DNA of 16,202 bases from DATIBL01 sp035457505 (GTDB lineage: Bacteria; Patescibacteriota; Minisyncoccia; Phycocordibacterales; UBA6899). The translations under genes were made by a program, and so were the position numbers. This document shows, one piece after another, positions 14,438-16,202 of the stretch; position 1 is the first letter of the stretch; each line of letters opens with the position of its first letter. A model generated the notes under the pieces. It saw only the letters and a program-made list of their open reading frames with translations, did not search any database and was not told the origin of the DNA. The DNA lies in the NCBI GenBank assembly GCA_035457505.1, contig DATIBL010000035.1, positions 1 through 16,202 on the forward strand, given 5' to 3'.

Positions 14438-15118
14438 TTATTTCTTCGCGCGCAGCTTCGAGAGTGCGGCGATAGTTGCGCGGGCAATATTGAGCTTGTT
14501 CTTCGACCCGCTGTGGATCTTCGACGTAACGTCGGTGACCCCAGCAAGTTCAAGCACGTTACGAACTGCCGATCCGGCGACAAGTCCACGAGACTTTGCG
14601 GGAGTGATCACCACATAGCCACTCGAGTACTTTGCCGAAACTTCATGCGGAAGGGAGTTGCTCTTCGTAAGCTTGAGCGTGATCATGTTCTTCTTGGCGT
14701 TCTTGTTCGCCTTCTCCATCGCTCCGGCCACGTCGCCCGCCTTCCCTGTTCCGACGCCGACCTTGCCCTTGCGGTCGCCGATGGCGATCGCGACTGCGAA
14801 GCTGAAGCGGCGGCCTCCCGCCACGACGCGCGCAACGCGGCGCACGACAAGCGTCTTCTGATCGAACTCAGGCTTCACGCGCTCCTGGCGTCCTCCGCCC
14901 TTTCCGCCCCGGCCGCCGGGACCTCCGCGGCGCGGACCGCCGCCCTGACGCGGACCGCCCATCCGGGGACCTCCCCGTCGCGGCTCGCGCGCATCGTCGC
15001 CCGGTCGGACCGGCACGCCTCCGCGAGTTGCCTGCACGGGAGCCTTGGGTGCCGCCGCGCCTTCCGGCTTCGGGGCAGGGGCTCCTGCATTCGTATTCTC
15101 GTTGGTCATACTGGTCAT
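14438..15118 (-). CDS. rpsE: 30S ribosomal protein S5 (uS5) with Arg/Gly-rich N-terminal extension
   Basis: 226 residues, longer than E. coli S5 (167). The core starts near residue 84 and shows the S5 features: FSFAVAIAIGDRKGKVGVGTGKA, the NKNAKKNMITL segment, SLPHEVSAKY and SRGLVAGSAVRNVLELAGV, ending in a helical IARATIAALSKL. S5 sits at the mRNA entry side of the small subunit and contributes to decoding accuracy. Residues 1-45 are Ala/Pro-rich and residues 46-77 are almost all Gly, Arg and Pro, a disordered RGG-like extension that I see as lineage-specific. The start at 15118 is 2 nt after the rplR stop; a second in-frame ATG at 15109 is possible. No Shine-Dalgarno sequence; coupling with rplR is likely. 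Confidence 0.97.
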   Translation of the reverse strand: MTSMTNENTNAGAPAPKPEGAAAPKAPVQATRGGVPVRPGDDAREPRRGGPRMGGPRQGGGPRRGGPGGRGGKGGGRQERVKPEFDQKTLVVRRVARVVAGGRRFSFAVAIAIGDRKGKVGVGTGKAGDVAGAMEKANKNAKKNMITLKLTKSNSLPHEVSAKYSSGYVVITPAKSRGLVAGSAVRNVLELAGVTDVTSKIHSGSKNKLNIARATIAALSKLRAKK

Positions 15119-15120
15119 GA

Positions 15121-15477
15121 TTAGAATTTGAGACCGCCTTCGCGTGCGCCTTCTGCAAGCGCCTTCACGCGGCCCGTATAGAGGAATCCTCCGCGATCGA
15201 AAACCGCATCCGCGATCTTCTTCTCTCCGGCTGCCTTCGCAAGCGCCTTGCCGACTGCGGCTGCGCGCTCGAGCTTGGAGCCCTTCGTGCCGGACTTGCG
15301 GTCTGTCGCTTGCGCAAGCGTCACGCCCTTCACGTCGTCGATCAGCTGCGCGCTGATGAAACGATTCGAGCGGAACACCGCAAGACGCGGACGTGCGGCT
15401 GTTCCCGAGATCGTCGAGCGGATCCGCTTTGCGCGGCGCTCGCGATGCATGCGTTTGATCTGATTGGTGGTGTGCAT
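15121..15477 (-). CDS. rplR: 50S ribosomal protein L18 (uL18)
   Basis: 118 residues, the standard length. L18 binds 5S rRNA together with L5 in the large subunit. Diagnostic segments: the basic N-terminus RMHRERRAKRIRSTISGT, the motif RPRLAVFRSNRFISAQLIDD, VTLAQATD, KALAKAA, and the C-terminus FDRGGFLYTGRVKALAEGAR then REGGLKF. The start at 15477 was chosen because it gives the family N-terminus; the longer reading from 15603 adds 42 residues that overlap rplF out of frame. The gap to rplF is 10 nt and to rpsE 2 nt. No Shine-Dalgarno sequence. Confidence 0.98.
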   Translation of the reverse strand: MHTTNQIKRMHRERRAKRIRSTISGTAARPRLAVFRSNRFISAQLIDDVKGVTLAQATDRKSGTKGSKLERAAAVGKALAKAAGEKKIADAVFDRGGFLYTGRVKALAEGAREGGLKF

Positions 15478-15487
15478 ACTCGTTTGA

Positions 15488-16021
15488 TTACGCGCTCTTC
15501 TTTCCCTGCTTGCGGCGGATAATCTCATCGGAGTAGCGGATACCCTTGCCCTTGTACGGCTCCGGGACCTTGTACGCGCGCACCTTTGCGGCGAATGCTC
15601 CAACGGCTTCCTTGTCGATGCCCGCGATCGTGACCGTTCCCTTCTCCGTCTTCACGGCAAGATTGCTCGGGATCGGAACGATGACCGGGTGCGAGAATCC
15701 GAGTGCGAGATGCAGATCAGTTCCCTTCGCGTCGACCTTGAATCCGACGCCTTCGACGATCAGCTTCTTCTCGTACGGGGTATTCACGCCAGCGATCATA
15801 TTGCGGATGTGCGAGATGATCGTCCCCCACATCGCCTTCGCCTCGCGGCTGTCATTCTTCGGCACGCTCGTGAGCTCTGCGCCATTGATGGTGATCGCGA
15901 TGAGATCGGGAAATGTGCGAGAGAGTTCTCCCTGCGGGCCCTTCACTGTGACCGTCGATCCGGCGACCGTGACGGTCGTCTTCTCCGGGATCATGGTCGG
16001 TTTTTTTCCAAGTCGTGACAT
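15488..16021 (-). CDS. rplF: 50S ribosomal protein L6 (uL6)
   Basis: 177 residues, full length. L6 lies near the factor-binding site of the large subunit. The two tandem L6 domains are visible: first MSRLGKKPTMIPEKTTVTV and VKGPQGELSRTF, then the second domain with LALGFSHPVIVPIP. The C-terminal signature PEPYKGKGIRYSDEIIRRK is nearly invariant in the family. The start is the ATG at 16021, 4 nt after the rpsH stop; an upstream ATG at 16060 lies within rpsH and would add 13 residues out of frame with it. No Shine-Dalgarno sequence. Confidence 0.98.
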   Translation of the reverse strand: MSRLGKKPTMIPEKTTVTVAGSTVTVKGPQGELSRTFPDLIAITINGAELTSVPKNDSREAKAMWGTIISHIRNMIAGVNTPYEKKLIVEGVGFKVDAKGTDLHLALGFSHPVIVPIPSNLAVKTEKGTVTIAGIDKEAVGAFAAKVRAYKVPEPYKGKGIRYSDEIIRRKQGKKSA

Positions 16022-16025
16022 AGGC

Positions 16026-16202
16026 CTACCACGCTTTACCGATAACTTCGCCGCCGACATGCTCCTTGCGAGCCTGAGTATCGGTCATGATGCCTTTCGG
16101 GGTCGAGAGGATCATCACGCCAAAACCCTGGCGCACCGGGCGCAGGTCTTCGACACCGAGATACACGCGGCGCGACGGGCGCGAGACGCGCTCGAGTCCG
16201 CC
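16026..16202 (-). CDS. rpsH: 30S ribosomal protein S8 (uS8), N-terminus beyond the right edge
   Basis: The last 58 codons and the TAG stop of S8 are present; the start lies past the right edge. S8 binds the central domain of 16S rRNA and is an early assembly protein. The fragment shows RVSRPSRRVY, GFGVMILSTPKGIMTD, QARKEHVGGEVI and the terminal aromatic W, matching the C-terminal domain of bacterial S8, whose ILSTSKGVMTD and GGE motifs are hallmarks. It lies 4 nt before rplF, the normal spc-operon order. Confidence 0.97.
   Translation of the reverse strand, partial: GGLERVSRPSRRVYLGVEDLRPVRQGFGVMILSTPKGIMTDTQARKEHVGGEVIGKAW

Noticed and set aside
15478..15603. Longer rplR reading from 15603
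   Set aside because: It overlaps rplF out of frame and adds an Arg-rich stretch not found in L18.
1..16202. tRNA, rRNA, CRISPR, insertion sequence or attachment site
   Set aside because: No repeat arrays, transposase motifs, terminal inverted repeats or cloverleaf-like segments were seen in the short gene-free gaps.

Overview
The window carries a ribosomal-protein operon and a set of neighbouring genes, all on the minus strand, so it reads from right to left. The sequence is GC-rich, genes are tightly packed, TGA is used as stop, and Shine-Dalgarno sequences are rare. L30 (rpmD) is absent between S5 and L15. Further left lies a large VirD4/HerA-type ATPase with a proline/glutamine-rich tail, next to very large low-complexity proteins. 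Together these fit a member of the Candidate Phyla Radiation (Patescibacteria), most likely a Parcubacteria-like lineage. That is an inference from gene content; there is no rRNA gene here to settle it.

Layout from right to left. Positions 16202-12701 hold the 3' part of a spc-type operon: rpsH (cut by the edge), rplF, rplR, rpsE, rplO and secY, with gaps of 2 to 19 nt. A perfect 14-bp hairpin at 12491-12524 probably ends this transcript. adk (12470-11865) follows from its own extended -10 promoter. Between adk and map, which are usually adjacent, sits an inserted three-gene cassette of small membrane proteins (11855-10488). Its middle gene is disrupted by an apparent one-base frameshift. The cassette ends at a second hairpin. 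map (10294-9530) then starts a new unit, followed 15 nt later by a probable zinc metallopeptidase carrying an HExxH motif (9514-7997). A 1207-residue P-loop ATPase of the conjugative/secretion type (7915-4292) comes next, with its own promoter and a terminator at its stop codon. The last gene (4105 to beyond position 1) encodes a giant, mostly helical protein of at least 1368 residues that I cannot assign to a family.

How the genes relate: the right half supplies ribosomal proteins, the Sec channel, adenylate kinase and N-terminal Met removal. The left third (metallopeptidase, secretion-type ATPase, giant coiled-coil/membrane protein) may be a cell-envelope or secretion-related locus. The ATPase and the giant protein have promoters of identical geometry: TGATATAAT, with the -10 hexamer ending 9 nt before the ATG. 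adk and map have similar boxes 8 and 6 nt before their starts. All four transcripts would have 5' leaders of about 0-3 nt, so this organism appears to use leaderless mRNAs widely.

No tRNA, rRNA, CRISPR array, insertion sequence or attachment site was seen. The gene-free stretches (4106-4291, 7916-7996, 10295-10487, 12471-12700) are all shorter than 300 nt and hold the promoters and terminators listed.
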